A stretch of 64,000 nucleotides of DNA from an uncultured Polaribacter sp. (GCF_947500975.1 NZ_CANMUE010000001.1:404221-468220), one strand, 5' to 3'. Counted from the stretch's first letter, positions 17,658 to 26,979 are shown. The notes: generated by a model not told the origin, from the letters alone. Numbers and translations: made by a program.

Positions 17658-17693
17658 ACCACTTAACTAAAATAAAAATCCTCTACTTTACTA

Positions 17694-18149
17694 CTACTCT
17701 TTTATCAATTCTATTCTATCTTCTTTAATGGCAATTAGTTTTTGTTTGTATAAATTTCCAACAGCTTTTTTAAATGCTTTTTTGCTCATTTTCATATGAA
17801 AACGAATAGAATCTGGAGAGCTTTTATCAGTTAACAAAATAAAACCTTCTCTACTATCTTTTAATTTTTGAAGCACTTTTTCCACATCAGAACCTATTAC
17901 GTTTCTAAAACCTTGGGGTCTTAAAGAAACATCTATTTTACCATCTTCTCTAATATTTTTGATATAACCAGTAACTTCCATGTTTTCTTCTAAATCCTCA
18001 AAAACCTCACTTCTAAATAACAAGCCATCAAACTCGTCATTAATTAAAACGGTATAACCTAAATTTGTTTCTGTTTCAATAATCAATTGCACTTTATCTC
18101 CTTCTACTAAATTCATTTCTCTTTCTTGAGAATCTTCTTGTAAATCCAT
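17694..18149 (-). CDS. S1 RNA-binding protein, short CvfB-like
   Basis: 151 residues. An S1-type domain at about 12-80 (GDKVQLIIETETNLGYTVLI, GYIKNIREDGKIDVSLRP) is followed by a winged-helix-like C-terminus (MKMSKKAFKKAVGNLYKQKLIAIKEDRIEL). This matches the second half of CvfB proteins, which have several S1 domains plus a WH domain; this one is about half the usual length. The ATG overlaps the menD stop (TAATG at 18147-18151), so the two are translationally coupled. A second Met (MNLVEGDKV) is an alternative start. RNA binding is inferred. Confidence 0.8.
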   Translation of the reverse strand: MDLQEDSQEREMNLVEGDKVQLIIETETNLGYTVLINDEFDGLLFRSEVFEDLEENMEVTGYIKNIREDGKIDVSLRPQGFRNVIGSDVEKVLQKLKDSREGFILLTDKSSPDSIRFHMKMSKKAFKKAVGNLYKQKLIAIKEDRIELIKE

Positions 18150-19807
18150 TATTGTATATATTTAAAATAATCTTTTAATAATAAGTAATTTTCTTCACTT
18201 GGTGTAAAAATTTCTAACATTTTTGGTTTTTCAGATACTTCAAAAAATGCACTCAATTGATCATTTACAGTTTCTGTTGAAAATGCTTTTTGATACTCAA
18301 AACTATGCATTTTACACAAATATTCAGCGGTTAAACAATGCGGAGTTTCAAAGTATTTTAAAGCATTTGTTGATGATGGTCCAGGAATGATTTTAAAAAT
18401 TCCACCACCTGAATTATTGATTAAGATAATTCTAAAATTATTAGGAATATTCTTATTCCACAAAGCATTAGAGTCATAGAAGAAACTTAAATCTCCAGTA
18501 ATAAAAACTGTTTGATTTTTAGTAGCAAAAGCAGCGCCAATTGCAGTACTTGTACTACCATCAATACCGCTTGTTCCTCTATTACAAAAAACACGTAATG
18601 AATCTTTTATACTAAATAACTGCGCATATCTAATTATTGAACTATTACTAATTTGTAATTGACAATAATTAGGAATACTCTCTAAAACTTGTTCAAAAAC
18701 TTTAAAGTCTGAATGTTCTAATTTTGATAAATACTCCTTGTGTTTTGTTCTTTTTTTATCACGAACCTGCAACCATTTCGATTGGTAAGTGCTTTCTTTT
18801 TTTGTGATGATTTTATTAAATTTTAAAAAGAAATCTACAGGTTTGGTTTGTATAAATTCCGACAAACAAAAAAATGTGTTTGTCGCTTTTTTCTCATCAA
18901 TATTCCAGTGATGTTTTGGTTGATATGCTCTTAAAAATTGTTTTATTTTTTTAGAAACAATCATACCTCCAAAAGTTATAAGTACATCTGGTTGCAAATC
19001 TTTAAATTGAGTTTCATTCAAAGAAAAAATTAACTGATCTATCGAGTTAATGGCTTTTTTATGATGTAGATTTGATGTAGTTTCTGTTAAAATTAATACA
19101 GAATCATCTTCTGCATATAAATCTATTAAATTGTGTAATTCCTCATCAGGATAATTTACACCTACTAAAATCATTTTCTTTTCTGCAACACTCCAAATTT
19201 TAGATAATTCATCATAATTAATATGAAAATTATCTAAAGAACTCATAGAAATATTAGGAAAATGAAATTCTTGCAACTCATCTACAGTTTTATACAAAGG
19301 TTCATCAAAAGGAACATTTATATGAACGGGACCTTTTTTAGAAGTTGCCAATTGCAATGCTTCTCCAATTAATTGTGAATTTCTGGTTTTAAATTTTTCG
19401 TTTTCAACCAAATTTGCTGAAAACAAAATATGATTTTCAAACACATTTTCTTGACGAATAGTTTGTCCATCACCAATATCAATTAAGTGTTTTGGTCTAT
19501 CGGCAGAAATTATTACCAAAGGAATATTACTATAAAAAGCTTCTGCAATTGCAGGATAATAATTTAACAAAGCAGAACCAGAGGTACACAAAACAGCTAC
19601 AGGTTTTTGGGTTTGCTGTGCAATACCTAAAGCAAAAAAAGCAGCACTTCTTTCATCTACAATACTTAAAGTTTTGATTTCTGGATGATTAGAAAAACCA
19701 ATTGTTAAAGGTGCATTTCTAGAACCAGGAGAAATTACAACTGTATCAATAAAAAATTGATGACAAGCTGAAATTACAAGCTGCGCTAAGGGTTTCTTTG
19801 GATACAT
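18149..19807 (-). CDS. menD: 2-succinyl-5-enolpyruvyl-6-hydroxy-3-cyclohexene-1-carboxylate synthase
   Basis: 552 residues of the ThDP-dependent family. It begins with the PYR domain (VISPGSRNAPLTIGF, CTSGSALLNYYPAIAEAFY, IISADRP) and ends with the ThDP-binding PP domain (NRGTSGIDGSTSTAIGAA, FITGDLSFFYDSNALWN, ILINNSGGGIFKIIPG). It joins isochorismate and 2-oxoglutarate in menaquinone synthesis, the same pathway as menB nearby. Its stop overlaps the start of the CvfB-like gene. The long hairpin at 19827-19898 lies between it and the transaldolase gene. Confidence 0.96.
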   Translation of the reverse strand: MYPKKPLAQLVISACHQFFIDTVVISPGSRNAPLTIGFSNHPEIKTLSIVDERSAAFFALGIAQQTQKPVAVLCTSGSALLNYYPAIAEAFYSNIPLVIISADRPKHLIDIGDGQTIRQENVFENHILFSANLVENEKFKTRNSQLIGEALQLATSKKGPVHINVPFDEPLYKTVDELQEFHFPNISMSSLDNFHINYDELSKIWSVAEKKMILVGVNYPDEELHNLIDLYAEDDSVLILTETTSNLHHKKAINSIDQLIFSLNETQFKDLQPDVLITFGGMIVSKKIKQFLRAYQPKHHWNIDEKKATNTFFCLSEFIQTKPVDFFLKFNKIITKKESTYQSKWLQVRDKKRTKHKEYLSKLEHSDFKVFEQVLESIPNYCQLQISNSSIIRYAQLFSIKDSLRVFCNRGTSGIDGSTSTAIGAAFATKNQTVFITGDLSFFYDSNALWNKNIPNNFRIILINNSGGGIFKIIPGPSSTNALKYFETPHCLTAEYLCKMHSFEYQKAFSTETVNDQLSAFFEVSEKPKMLEIFTPSEENYLLLKDYFKYIQ

Positions 19808-19826
19808 TTAGTATAATTGCAAAGTC

Positions 19827-19898
19827 TAAAAATTATAAAGTCGTAAAGTTAAAAACATCAATTTAAGGCTTTGTAACTTTACGACTTTATAATTTTTA
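19827..19898. terminator. Long perfect hairpin between the transaldolase gene and menD
   Basis: A 25-base perfect inverted repeat: 19827-19851 pairs with 19874-19898 around a 22-base loop. The arms contain AAAGTCGTAAAGTTA and its complement TAACTTTACGACTTT, and their outer ends are A/T tracts. It sits directly after the transaldolase stop (leftward transcription) and may act as a terminator. Arms this long are unusual and could also mark a small repeat element. Confidence 0.65.
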
Positions 19899-19903
19899 CT
19901 CTT

Positions 19904-20557
19904 TTAATTCCCATTTTGATAATCTGCTAAAAACTTAGCCAAACCACTATCTGTTAATGGATGTCTTAACAAACCTTCAATAGCACTTAAAGGACCGGTC
20001 ATAACATCAGAGCCTAGTTTTGCACAATCAATAATATGCATTGTATGGCGTACAGAAGCTGCTAAAATCTGAGTTCCAAAACAATAATTGTTATAGATTT
20101 GACGAATCTCTGCAATTAAGTTTAAACCATCTGTAGAAATATCATCTAATCTACCAATAAAAGGCGACACATAAGTTGCTCCTGCTTTTGCAGCCAATAA
20201 TGCTTGACCTGCCGAAAACACTAACGTAACGTTTGTTTTAATCCCTTTTGAAGAAAAATATTTACATGCCTTAACACCATCTTTTATCATTGGTAATTTT
20301 ACCACAATTTGCGGATTTAAAGCCGCTAAAGCTTCACCTTCTCTCACCATTCCTTCAAAATCTGTAGAAATTACTTCTGCAGAAACATCTCCATCTACCA
20401 ACTCACAAATTGCTTTGTAGTGGTTTATAATATTTGCCTCCCCAGTTATTCCTTCTTTTGCCATTAAAGATGGGTTTGTAGTAACTCCGTCTAAAATACC
20501 TAAAGCTTGCGCTTCTTTAATTTGCTCTAAATTTGCTGTATCTATAAAAAATTTCAT
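19904..20557 (-). CDS. fsa: Transaldolase / fructose-6-phosphate aldolase, small TalC type
   Basis: 217 residues, the length of the short transaldolase subfamily. MKFFIDTANLEQIKEA, GVTTNPSLMAKEG, VKLPMIKDGVKACK (Schiff-base Lys region), NVTLVFSAGQALLAAKAGATYVSPFIGR and ILAASVRHTMHI are all present. It acts on sedoheptulose-7-P and glyceraldehyde-3-P, or on fructose-6-P, in the pentose phosphate pathway. Sequence alone does not separate transaldolase from F6P aldolase activity. It is transcribed leftward, preceded by a ~120-base leader containing a repeat, and followed by the 25-base hairpin. Confidence 0.93.
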   Translation of the reverse strand: MKFFIDTANLEQIKEAQALGILDGVTTNPSLMAKEGITGEANIINHYKAICELVDGDVSAEVISTDFEGMVREGEALAALNPQIVVKLPMIKDGVKACKYFSSKGIKTNVTLVFSAGQALLAAKAGATYVSPFIGRLDDISTDGLNLIAEIRQIYNNYCFGTQILAASVRHTMHIIDCAKLGSDVMTGPLSAIEGLLRHPLTDSGLAKFLADYQNGN

Positions 20558-20590
20558 TTGTAAATATTTACGTGTTATATTTTATTTTTA

Positions 20591-20678
20591 GGGCATTCCC
20601 CAAGGGTCGGGCTTTTTGTACTCGCTTTTTGTTCATTCTTCACAAAAGAGCTCAAACAAATGCTACAATCCCTAATGC
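20591..20678. repeat. Intergenic repeat-like element upstream of the transaldolase gene
   Basis: An 88-base stretch bounded by GCATT/AATGC ends. It starts GGGCATTCCCCAAGGGTCGG and ends AATCCCTAATGC. From memory, this GGGC..CCAAGGGTCGGGC..ATCCCTAACGC pattern recurs between genes in Flavobacteriia. There is no second close copy in the window, so the assignment relies on recollection. It occupies most of the transaldolase leader. Confidence 0.45.
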
Positions 20679-20685
20679 AAAGATA
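20678..20685 (-). promoter_or_regulatory. -7 box for the transaldolase gene
   Basis: The minus strand reads TATCTTTG at 20685-20678, a full TAnnTTTG match. No good TTTG partner is found 17-23 bases upstream. If used, it gives a ~115-base leader carrying the repeat element. Confidence 0.4.
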
Positions 20686-20821
20686 GTTACTCCTTATTAT
20701 TATTGGGTAATAACAATAACTATTTATTGACCATTTATAAACAATTGAGTATTAATAATTTTAAGAAGAAAAGTAATATTTATAGAGGCTTAATAAAACG
20801 AAACTTTAGGGCACAAAAAAT

Positions 20822-20915
20822 GGCAAGCTATCTACATCACACTGCTACAACCTAATACCCTTGCTGCGTTCCCACCCTGGGGGATTCAAAGGGAGCTAGT
20901 TGTGTAGGACTTGCC
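20822..20915 (-). ncRNA. ffs: Signal recognition particle RNA, small bacterial type
   Basis: On the minus strand, the ~94-base RNA begins GGCAAGTCCTACACAAC and ends GTAGATAGCTTGCC; these ends pair. The apical domain IV reads CCAGGGTGGGAACGCAGCAAGGG, with the GGAA-type tetraloop region and the asymmetric A-rich loop (GCAGCAAGGG) that Ffh binds. This is the conserved core of 4.5S RNA. The partner receptor gene ftsY is at 10.7 kb. Exact 5' and 3' ends may be longer by a few bases. Confidence 0.88.
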
Positions 20916-21059
20916 GCTGCAAATTTACAATAGATTTTTATTCTAGCAATTAAAAAAAGAATTATTTTTTTGTAACAAATTCAATAAGTTGAATACTAAT
21001 GAATTGTTTAGATAGATTACAAACTTTATAAAAAAGAAAAACTATCTAAATGAAATGAA

Positions 21060-21067
21060 TATATTTG
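21060..21067 (+). promoter_or_regulatory. -7 box for the DUF4199 gene
   Basis: TATATTTG is a complete TAnnTTTG match 23 bases before the ATG at 21091. No TTTG element is found at the usual distance upstream. Confidence 0.5.
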
Positions 21068-21090
21068 TATAACTAACTAAAATAAAAAAA

Positions 21091-21609
21091 ATGGAAAATC
21101 AAGCAAATAGCAAAAGTATTATTTTAAATTATGGATTATATTATGGATTAGTATCAGTAATATTAAGTTTAATAATGTATGCATTAGGAATGCACTTAGA
21201 GCAAAATATTGTACAGATGCTTTTGGGTTTTGCTATTATGATAGCTTTTATAATTTTAGCTTCAAAAAAGTTTAAAAATGATAATGGAGGTTTTATGTCT
21301 TGGGGTCAAGGTGTAAAAATTGGAATGGGAATAATTCTAATTGGAATAATCATATCAGCATTATATACATATCTTTTTACTTCTTTTATAGAACCAGACT
21401 TTAAAAATCAAATAATCGAAAAATCTATAGTTCAATGGGAAGATGCTGGTATGTCATCTGATCAAATAGAAATGTCTCTAAAAATGACAGAAGATTATTT
21501 TTATCTTTCTTTATTTGGAGGTATGGTAATTGGAGGTCTAGTTTTAGGTTTTATATTCTCTGCAATTACTTCTGCAATTATAAAACATACTGAAGAAGAA
21601 ACTTACTAG
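21091..21609 (+). CDS. DUF4199 family membrane protein
   Basis: 172 residues with four predicted membrane segments: about 15-33, 38-57, 75-97 and 140-162. The N-terminal NYGLYYGLVSVILSLIMY and the internal GGFMSWGQGVKIGMGI are typical of DUF4199 (PF13858), a Bacteroidota inner-membrane family of unknown function. A soluble loop of ~40 residues between segments 3 and 4 carries IVQWEDAGMSSDQIEMSL. It lies 36 bases before a GT2 glycosyltransferase, and the same order is common in Flavobacteria, so they are probably cotranscribed. Confidence 0.9.
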   Translation: MENQANSKSIILNYGLYYGLVSVILSLIMYALGMHLEQNIVQMLLGFAIMIAFIILASKKFKNDNGGFMSWGQGVKIGMGIILIGIIISALYTYLFTSFIEPDFKNQIIEKSIVQWEDAGMSSDQIEMSLKMTEDYFYLSLFGGMVIGGLVLGFIFSAITSAIIKHTEEETY

Positions 21610-21645
21610 AAACCTAAAAGTTAATTAAACTTTATTACAAAAAAC

Positions 21646-22602
21646 ATGAATATTTCGGTAGTAATACCACTTCTTAACGAAGAAGAATCTTTACAAGAAT
21701 TACACGATTGGATTGCAAAAGTTATGCAATCCAATCGTTATTTATATGAAATTATTTTTATTGATGATGGTAGTACAGATGCTTCTTGGAATGTTATCCA
21801 AAAATTATCAGAACAAAATAATTCGGTAAAAGGAATTCGTTTTCAAAAAAACTACGGTAAATCTCAAGCTTTAGATGCTGGTTTTGAATTAGCGCAAGGT
21901 AAGGTTGTAATAACTATGGATGCTGACTTACAAGACAATCCAGATGAAATACCTGAGTTATATAACTTAATTATAAATGAAAATTTCGATTTAATTTCTG
22001 GATGGAAAAAGAAACGTTTTGATAATGTAATTACCAAAAACATACCCTCAAAATTATTTAATACAGCTGCCAGAAAAACATCAGGTTTAAAATTACATGA
22101 TTTTAACTGTGGCTTAAAAGCCTATAAAAATGAAGTAATAAAAGCCGTAAAAGTTAGTGGAGAAATGCACAGATACATTCCTGTTTTAGCAAAAAACGAA
22201 GGTTTTAATAAAATTGGAGAAAAAGTAGTACAACATCAAGCTAGAAAATATGGAGAAACCAAATTTGGGATGGATCGTTTTATTAATGGTTTTTTAGATT
22301 TAATTACCATTTCATTTCTTTCTAAATTTGGTAAAAGACCAATGCACATATTTGGTCTTTGGGGTACTTTTATGTTCATATTTGGAACAACTTTAGCTTT
22401 CTATATTGGCGTTACAAAAATTTACAAATTATATAACGGCATAAAAACGATTTTGGTAACAGATAACCCTTGGTTTTACATAGCCTTAACCTCAATGGTT
22501 TTAGGAACCCTGTTATTTGTTGCAGGTTTTATTGGAGAACTTGTAATTAGAACCAAAAAAGAAGAAAAACACTATAAAGTAAAGGAAAAACTCAATTTCT
22601 AA
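21646..22602 (+). CDS. Membrane-anchored GT2 glycosyltransferase (DPM1/GtrB-like)
   Basis: 318 residues. The GT-A domain at about 1-220 has SVVIPLLNEEESLQELHDW, IIFIDDGSTD, ITMDADLQDNPDEIPEL (DAD metal motif) and DFNCGLKAYK. Two C-terminal membrane segments at about 235-260 and 273-300 follow. This is the layout of polyprenyl-phosphate sugar transferases such as GtrB/ArnC. It probably charges undecaprenyl phosphate with a sugar on the cytoplasmic face; donor and final acceptor are unknown. It precedes the phosphosugar mutase and ABC exporter genes, giving an envelope-synthesis run. Confidence 0.92.
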   Translation: MNISVVIPLLNEEESLQELHDWIAKVMQSNRYLYEIIFIDDGSTDASWNVIQKLSEQNNSVKGIRFQKNYGKSQALDAGFELAQGKVVITMDADLQDNPDEIPELYNLIINENFDLISGWKKKRFDNVITKNIPSKLFNTAARKTSGLKLHDFNCGLKAYKNEVIKAVKVSGEMHRYIPVLAKNEGFNKIGEKVVQHQARKYGETKFGMDRFINGFLDLITISFLSKFGKRPMHIFGLWGTFMFIFGTTLAFYIGVTKIYKLYNGIKTILVTDNPWFYIALTSMVLGTLLFVAGFIGELVIRTKKEEKHYKVKEKLNF

Positions 22603-22630
22603 ACATTATCTTTACATTTTATTTTTTACT

Positions 22631-24346
22631 ATGGACAATATTTTAAACAAAGCAAAACAATGGTTAACCCCAACCTTTGATATTGAAACTCAAACAGAAG
22701 TTAAAGCTTTAATTGATTCAAAATCTGATGATTTAGCAGACAGATTCTATAAAGATATGGAGTTTGGAACTGGTGGTATGCGTGGAGTAATGGGCGCAGG
22801 GACTAACAGAATTAACAAATATACACTTGGTAGGGCTACACAAGGTTTATCAAATTACTTAATAAAAAACATACAAACAGAACAAATAAAAGTTGTTATC
22901 GCTTACGATTGTAGACACAATAGTAAAAAATTTGCAAAAGTAGTTGCTGATGTTTTTTCAGCAAACAACATAAAAGTATTTTTATTTGAAGACTTGCGTG
23001 CAACTCCAGAATTATCTTTTGCTGTAAAACACCTAAGCTGTGATGCCGGTATTGTTTTAACGGCCTCCCATAATCCACCAGAATATAATGGTTACAAAGT
23101 TTATTGGGCTGATGGCGGACAAATTGTACCTCCACATGACAGTGGCATTATTGGTAATGTAAATTCGTTAGATTTTTCTGAAATTAAGTTTGATGCAAAT
23201 GATAATTTAATTGAAATTATTGGTAAAGATGTTGATGAGGCTTTTATTGAAGCTTCTGTAAAAAACGGTTCTTTATCTGAGAAAATTGATAGAGAAAATT
23301 TAAAAATTGTATTCACTTCTTTACACGGAACTTCAATTGTTTCTGTACCTGATGCGTTAGCAAAAGCGGGTTATACTGATGTTCATATTGTTGAAGAGCA
23401 AAGAGTACCTAATGGTAATTTTCCAACTGTTAAATCTCCAAATCCAGAAGAGCCAGAAGCCTTAGAAATGGCTACTAATTTAGCTAACAAAATTGGCGCT
23501 GATATTGTTATTGGCACCGATCCAGATTGTGATCGATTAGGTGTGGCTATCAGAGATTTAGACGGCAATATGAAGTTGATGAATGGAAACCAAACCATGG
23601 TTGTAATGACAGGTTTTTTATTAAAAAAATGGAAAGAAGAAGGCAAATTAAATGGAAAACAATTTGTAGGTTCTACAATTGTTTCTTCGGAGTTGGTAAA
23701 TGATGTTGCTGCAAATTATAGTGTTGAAACTAAAGTTGGCTTAACTGGCTTTAAATGGATAGCTAAAATGGTTAGGGACTCTCCGGAACTAGATTTTATT
23801 GGTGGTGGTGAAGAAAGTTTTGGTTATATGGTTGGTGATTTTGTAAGAGATAAAGATGCTGTTACCGCCACTCTTTTAGCTTGTGAAGTTGCTGCATTTG
23901 CAAAACAAAACGGTAGTTCTTTTTATGAAGAATTATTAGATATTTATGTAAATAATAAATTTTATAAAGAACATTTAATTTCTATCACTAAAAAAGGAAT
24001 GGATGGTGCTGCAGAAATACAACAAATGTTGAGTGACATGCGTAACAATCCATTAACAGAAATTGATGAAGAAAAAATTGAATCACTTTCGGATTACCAA
24101 GCATCAACTAAGAAAAATTTAATTACTGGTAAGGTTACCAATATAGATTTACCTAAATCTAATGTTTTAATTTATCAAACAGCAAAAGGTACAAGAATAG
24201 CTGCAAGACCTAGTGGAACTGAACCTAAAATTAAATTCTATTTTAGTGTAAATTCTTCTTTAGATTCAAAAGAAAATGCAGAAAAAGTAGAAGCTGAATT
24301 AGATGTTAAAATTCAAAGAATTATTAAAGAAATGAAATTGAATTAA
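22631..24346 (+). CDS. Phospho-sugar mutase (phosphoglucomutase/phosphomannomutase family)
   Basis: 571 residues of the alpha-D-phosphohexomutase superfamily. The phosphoserine loop TASHNPPEYNGYKVYW is near residues 143-158, the metal loop GTDPDCDRLG near 297, the sugar-binding GGGEESFGYM near 396, and the phosphate-binding RPSGTEPKIKFY near 527. It interconverts hexose 1- and 6-phosphates for glycan precursors or glycogen. Length fits the PGM2-like subfamily. Its stop shares one base with the next ATG (TAATG), coupling it to the ABC exporter gene. Confidence 0.94.
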   Translation: MDNILNKAKQWLTPTFDIETQTEVKALIDSKSDDLADRFYKDMEFGTGGMRGVMGAGTNRINKYTLGRATQGLSNYLIKNIQTEQIKVVIAYDCRHNSKKFAKVVADVFSANNIKVFLFEDLRATPELSFAVKHLSCDAGIVLTASHNPPEYNGYKVYWADGGQIVPPHDSGIIGNVNSLDFSEIKFDANDNLIEIIGKDVDEAFIEASVKNGSLSEKIDRENLKIVFTSLHGTSIVSVPDALAKAGYTDVHIVEEQRVPNGNFPTVKSPNPEEPEALEMATNLANKIGADIVIGTDPDCDRLGVAIRDLDGNMKLMNGNQTMVVMTGFLLKKWKEEGKLNGKQFVGSTIVSSELVNDVAANYSVETKVGLTGFKWIAKMVRDSPELDFIGGGEESFGYMVGDFVRDKDAVTATLLACEVAAFAKQNGSSFYEELLDIYVNNKFYKEHLISITKKGMDGAAEIQQMLSDMRNNPLTEIDEEKIESLSDYQASTKKNLITGKVTNIDLPKSNVLIYQTAKGTRIAARPSGTEPKIKFYFSVNSSLDSKENAEKVEAELDVKIQRIIKEMKLN

Positions 24347-26175
24347 TGGGATATTTTAAAGACATTTTAAAATACGAGAAAAAGTATAGAAAGTTTACAG
24401 TATTAAATATTGTCTTTAATATTTTCTACGCTATTTTTAATGTTTTATCTGTTTTAGCTTTTATTCCTGTTTTAGGAATTCTTTTTGAGAGGGAACAAAA
24501 AGTTTCTATAAAGCCTGTTTATGAAGGAATTGGAAATGCTGGAGACTTTATAAAAAACAATTTCTATTATTTTATTTCTCAGAAAATTGATAATGATGGT
24601 AATATAAAAACACTGGTTTTTATTTGTTTATTAGCATTGTCATTATTTTTTCTAAAAAACTTTTTTAGATATTTAGCTTCTTATGTAATTACTTTTTTAA
24701 GAACAGGTATTGTCAAAGATTTACGCGATAATTTGTATAGTAAAATCGTAGAATTACCTCTTTCGTATTTTACAGAAAAACGAAAAGGAGACATTATTGC
24801 ACGTATGACTTCTGATGTACAAGAAGTAGAAAATTCAATTTTAAGTTCTGTACAAGTTATTGTTAGAGAACCTTTAACTGTAATTATTTCGATCTCTATA
24901 ATGCTCTATATGAGTTTACAATTAACGCTCTTTGTTTTTATTTTACTACCTGTTTCTGGTTTTATTATTTCCTCAATTAGTAAAAAATTAAAATCTAAAT
25001 CAAAAAAGGCACAAAAGGAAACTGGTAATTTTCTTTCTTTTATAGAAGAAACATTATCTGGTTTAAGAATTATAAAAGGTTTTAATGCAGAAAAAGTTAT
25101 TGAAGATAAATTTATAACATCAACCCAAAATTTTAAGAAACTTACAACTAGTGTTTTTCACAGACAAACATTGGCCTCACCAATGAGTGAATTTTTAGGT
25201 TCTGCAACAATTATTGCCATTCTTTGGTATGGAGGTTCTGAAGTTTTATCTAACACTAGCGCTTTACAACCTGATGAATTCTTTGGGTATATTGTGTTGT
25301 TTTACACAGTTTTAAATCCTATTAAATTAATTACCACAACATTTTACAACATTCAAAAAGGAGAAGCCTCAGCAGAAAGAATCATGTCTGTCTTAAATAC
25401 AGAAAACAGCATAAAAGACAAACCAAACGCAACAATTAAAGAAGATTTTAATAATCAAATTGAATTCAGAAATATTTCATTTAAATATAAGGATGAATTT
25501 GTTTTAGAGAATTTTTCTTTAACGATTAACAAAGGGGAAACTGTTGCATTAGTTGGGCAATCTGGAAGTGGAAAATCTACATTAGCAAACCTAATAACTC
25601 GTTTTTATGATGTTAATAAAGGGGAGGTAATCATCGATGAAAATAACATTAAAGACATTACTAAAAAATCTTTACGTGATTTAATGGGAATCGTTTCGCA
25701 AGATTCAATTCTATTTAATGATGCAATTGCGAACAACATTAAATTAGGAACGCAAAATGCAACAGATGAAGCTATTTTAGAAGCTGCAAAAATTGCAAAT
25801 GCAGATGAGTTTATTCAGAACTTGCCAAATAAATACAATACAAATATTGGTGATAGTGGAAACATACTTTCTGGCGGACAAAAACAACGTTTATCTATTG
25901 CTAGAGCTGTTTTAAAAAATCCGCCGATAATGATTTTAGATGAAGCAACTTCTGCTTTAGACACTGAATCTGAACAATTGGTGCAAGTTGCTTTAGAAAA
26001 AATGATGCAAAATAGAACTTCGTTAGTTATTGCTCACAGATTATCTACTATTCAAAAAGCTGATAAGATTGTTGTTATGAAAAAGGGTAAAATTGTTGAA
26101 CAAGGAAAACATGACGAATTACTTGCCAAAAAAGGCGAATATTTTAAATTGGTTTCTATGCAGAGTTTGAGTTAA
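24346..26175 (+). CDS. ABC exporter, fused permease-ATPase (MsbA-like)
   Basis: 609 residues. The N-terminal type IV exporter membrane domain has six predicted segments (about 20-330). The nucleotide-binding domain has Walker A GQSGSGKST at 404-412, the Q-loop MGIVSQDSILFND, signature LSGGQKQRLSIARA, Walker B IMILDEATSALD and the H-loop VIAHRLSTIQ. Homodimers of this kind flip lipids, including lipid A core, or export peptides or drugs. With a sugar transferase and phosphosugar mutase directly upstream, lipid or glycolipid flipping is the likely job, but that is inference. Confidence 0.92.
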   Translation: MGYFKDILKYEKKYRKFTVLNIVFNIFYAIFNVLSVLAFIPVLGILFEREQKVSIKPVYEGIGNAGDFIKNNFYYFISQKIDNDGNIKTLVFICLLALSLFFLKNFFRYLASYVITFLRTGIVKDLRDNLYSKIVELPLSYFTEKRKGDIIARMTSDVQEVENSILSSVQVIVREPLTVIISISIMLYMSLQLTLFVFILLPVSGFIISSISKKLKSKSKKAQKETGNFLSFIEETLSGLRIIKGFNAEKVIEDKFITSTQNFKKLTTSVFHRQTLASPMSEFLGSATIIAILWYGGSEVLSNTSALQPDEFFGYIVLFYTVLNPIKLITTTFYNIQKGEASAERIMSVLNTENSIKDKPNATIKEDFNNQIEFRNISFKYKDEFVLENFSLTINKGETVALVGQSGSGKSTLANLITRFYDVNKGEVIIDENNIKDITKKSLRDLMGIVSQDSILFNDAIANNIKLGTQNATDEAILEAAKIANADEFIQNLPNKYNTNIGDSGNILSGGQKQRLSIARAVLKNPPIMILDEATSALDTESEQLVQVALEKMMQNRTSLVIAHRLSTIQKADKIVVMKKGKIVEQGKHDELLAKKGEYFKLVSMQSLS

Positions 26176-26181
26176 GTTTTA

Positions 26182-26979
26182 TTAATTGATTTTTTTTAAT
26201 CCATTTAAACAGAAAAAATCATTTTTCTCTATTTTCTTTTTTAAAACATTTTTATTAAATTTCAAATCTTCTTGAGAATATTTACCTTTATGATAAAGGT
26301 GATATACTATTGCTTTATTTTTTACGGACTTTTCTTTTATTTTTATACATTTAAGTCTCCATTCCACATCATTATCCTCTCCAACAGCTGCTCTAACATA
26401 ATCTTCATCAAAACCATTTATCATTAATAAAGTCTTTTTTGATATACCCCAATTACAACCTATCAACCATTTTTTATTACTCTTATAAGATAAATTAAAA
26501 TATGGGCTGTAAAAACCATTTTTTTTCTTCTCGCTTTTAGAAAATAAAATATTTAAAAAATTTAATGTTTTTAAATTAAGAGTCATTTTTAAATGTGTGG
26601 TAATTTTTTCAGAAAGCATTACTCTTCGTCCTTTTAATACTGCTTGTTCTTCAAAATTATTTAAATAAGATTTTATAAAATGTTTATGAGGTACACAATC
26701 TCCATCAATAAAAATCAAAAAAGTACCATTAGCAACTTTTACAGATTTGTTTAACATTTTATTTTTCCTAAAACCTAAATCCTCATTTTGATGTGTATGT
26801 TTTATTATAAAAGTATAGCTGTTTTTAGCTTCTTTTAAAAAAACAAATGTTTCTTCGTTATAATCATCCTCTGAAACAATAACTTCAAATTTTTTTACAC
26901 TTTGGTTTTCTAAAGCCAAAAAAATTAGCTTGAGATTTTCTAAATTTTTGTAATATGAAATAATTACGGAAAACTTCAT
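26182..26979 (-). CDS. GT2 family glycosyltransferase
   Basis: 265 residues. The GT-A start is FSVIISYYKNLENLKLIFLA, with FLIFIDGDCVPHKHFI (metal-binding DGD) and a C-terminal galactosyltransferase-type segment (IGCNWGISKKTLLMINGFDE, VGEDNDVEWRLK). This layout is common in LPS or capsule glycosyltransferases. It is cytoplasmic with no membrane segment. It is convergent with the ABC exporter gene, 6 bases apart, and faces away from the tRNA nucleotidyltransferase gene. Unusually AT-rich codon use and Lys-rich composition suggest faster-evolving sequence than its neighbours. Substrate unknown. Confidence 0.88.
   Translation of the reverse strand: MKFSVIISYYKNLENLKLIFLALENQSVKKFEVIVSEDDYNEETFVFLKEAKNSYTFIIKHTHQNEDLGFRKNKMLNKSVKVANGTFLIFIDGDCVPHKHFIKSYLNNFEEQAVLKGRRVMLSEKITTHLKMTLNLKTLNFLNILFSKSEKKKNGFYSPYFNLSYKSNKKWLIGCNWGISKKTLLMINGFDEDYVRAAVGEDNDVEWRLKCIKIKEKSVKNKAIVYHLYHKGKYSQEDLKFNKNVLKKKIEKNDFFCLNGLKKIN

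Noticed and set aside
22896..23646. Several open frames antisense to the phosphosugar mutase
   Set aside because: All overlap conserved mutase motifs and none shows protein-like composition.
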